NCBI GenBank assembly: GCA_964016885.1
Contig: OZ024759.1
Coordinates: forward strand, 27,574,918-27,638,917
DNA from: Eledone cirrhosa
Lineage: Eukaryota > Mollusca > Cephalopoda > Octopoda > Eledonidae
Reading direction: 5' to 3'
DNA length: 64,000 bases
The notes beneath the pieces were generated by a model. That model had not been told where the DNA came from. It did no database searches and saw only the letters and a list, made by a program, of their open reading frames with translations. The translations under genes and the position numbers were made by a program. This document shows positions 63,755 through 64,000 of the stretch, one piece after another (the first letter of the stretch is position 1; every line of letters starts with the position of its first letter).

Positions 63755-64000
63755 CTATTCAGATTTCTTCTCCAAATGAGCTGAAGCCTTTTCTATAATA
63801 ATTTTAATATTTTCATAAGAAAGTAGCTGAAGAGCTTCATTGTGGGAACACCACTTGAAGTCTGTGTGTTCAGAAGACAGGATCACTTTAACATGAGGAT
63901 CTTTCACTTGCGATAACCAATAAATAACACGCTTGGGGCCTTTATTTACAGGGTAAACAATTTCTTCTCGAAAGGTTTCATCAAGTATCATTTGGTGCTT
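63755..64000 (-). CDS. NUDT2: NUDT2-like bis(5'-nucleosyl)-tetraphosphatase, C-terminal exon (partial)
   Basis: The minus frame runs in from the right edge: KHQMILDETFREEIVYPVNK, then GPKRVIYWLSQVKD, LSSEHTDFKWCSHNEALQLL and a stop after HLEKKSE. It matches the C-terminal half of asymmetrical Ap4A hydrolase (FxRELxYxxxxKPKxVIYWLAEVKD and LSxEHxxYRWLxxEEAxQL). NUDT2 cleaves diadenosine tetraphosphate to ATP and AMP. The Nudix box itself would lie upstream and outside the window, so catalytic integrity cannot be judged. Confidence 0.9.
   Translation of the reverse strand, partial: KHQMILDETFREEIVYPVNKGPKRVIYWLSQVKDPHVKVILSSEHTDFKWCSHNEALQLLSYENIKIIIEKASAHLEKKSE

Overview
The window looks like a piece of a large, repeat-rich molluscan genome, most likely a coleoid cephalopod such as an octopus. 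Coding sequence is split into short exons with GT/AG borders. The space between is filled with tRNA-headed SINEs with (ATT)n tails, LINE 3' ends finishing in (TGATGA)n, TTAA-flanked MITEs, TA and GT microsatellites, and long minisatellites. The organism call rests on my recollection of cephalopod SINE sequences and is inference; nothing here is prokaryotic.

Host genes. (1) The 3' half of a Dok-family docking protein gene, plus strand, 2-5940: two exons encode most of an IRS-type PTB domain, two encode a linker, and one large exon encodes a tyrosine-, Ser- and Asn-rich tail. (2) Convergent to it on the minus strand, at least 15 exons from 38422 down to 11052 (possibly 7522) encode a mitochondrial seryl-tRNA synthetase-like protein. 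All exon phases agree across about 490 codons, but the serine-binding and motif 2 residues are gone, so it looks like an ortholog of the catalytically dead insect paralog SLIMP. (3) An apparently intronless SOCS2/CISH-type SH2 plus SOCS-box gene lies on the minus strand at 49123-50070. (4) A putative first exon of a secreted protein lies on the plus strand at 56897-57163. (5) The 3' end of a NUDT2-like (Ap4A hydrolase) gene lies on the minus strand at the right edge.

Layout. 1-6 kb: Dok gene with SINEs, nested MITEs and a dead mariner in its introns. 6-11 kb: intergenic or last-intron DNA with AT microsatellites and MITEs. 11-38.4 kb: the SLIMP-like gene, whose long introns each carry a different tandem array, including a 6.3-kb, 22-bp-unit satellite. 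38.5-49 kb: intergenic, with two LTR- or LINE-type relics, foldback elements and a decayed CFDP2-type LINE. 49-50 kb: SOCS gene. 50-63.7 kb: microsatellites, a perfect 108-bp palindrome, two near-identical LINE copies in inverted orientation (52.5-54.0 and 59.0-62.4 kb; the second nearly full length and broken by a 4-bp duplication) and the secreted-protein exon. 63.75-64 kb: NUDT2.

The host genes are unrelated in function (growth-factor/cytokine signalling adaptors, a mitochondrial synthetase-like protein, nucleotide clean-up), and there is no operon-like organisation. The most unusual signal is that several splice sites of the SLIMP-like gene (exons 11 and 14) are themselves units of tandem duplications, giving rows of decoy splice sites. 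Other notable signals are a TIR element carrying a histone-type 3' stem-loop and a LINE with a PHD-like cysteine cluster after its reverse transcriptase.
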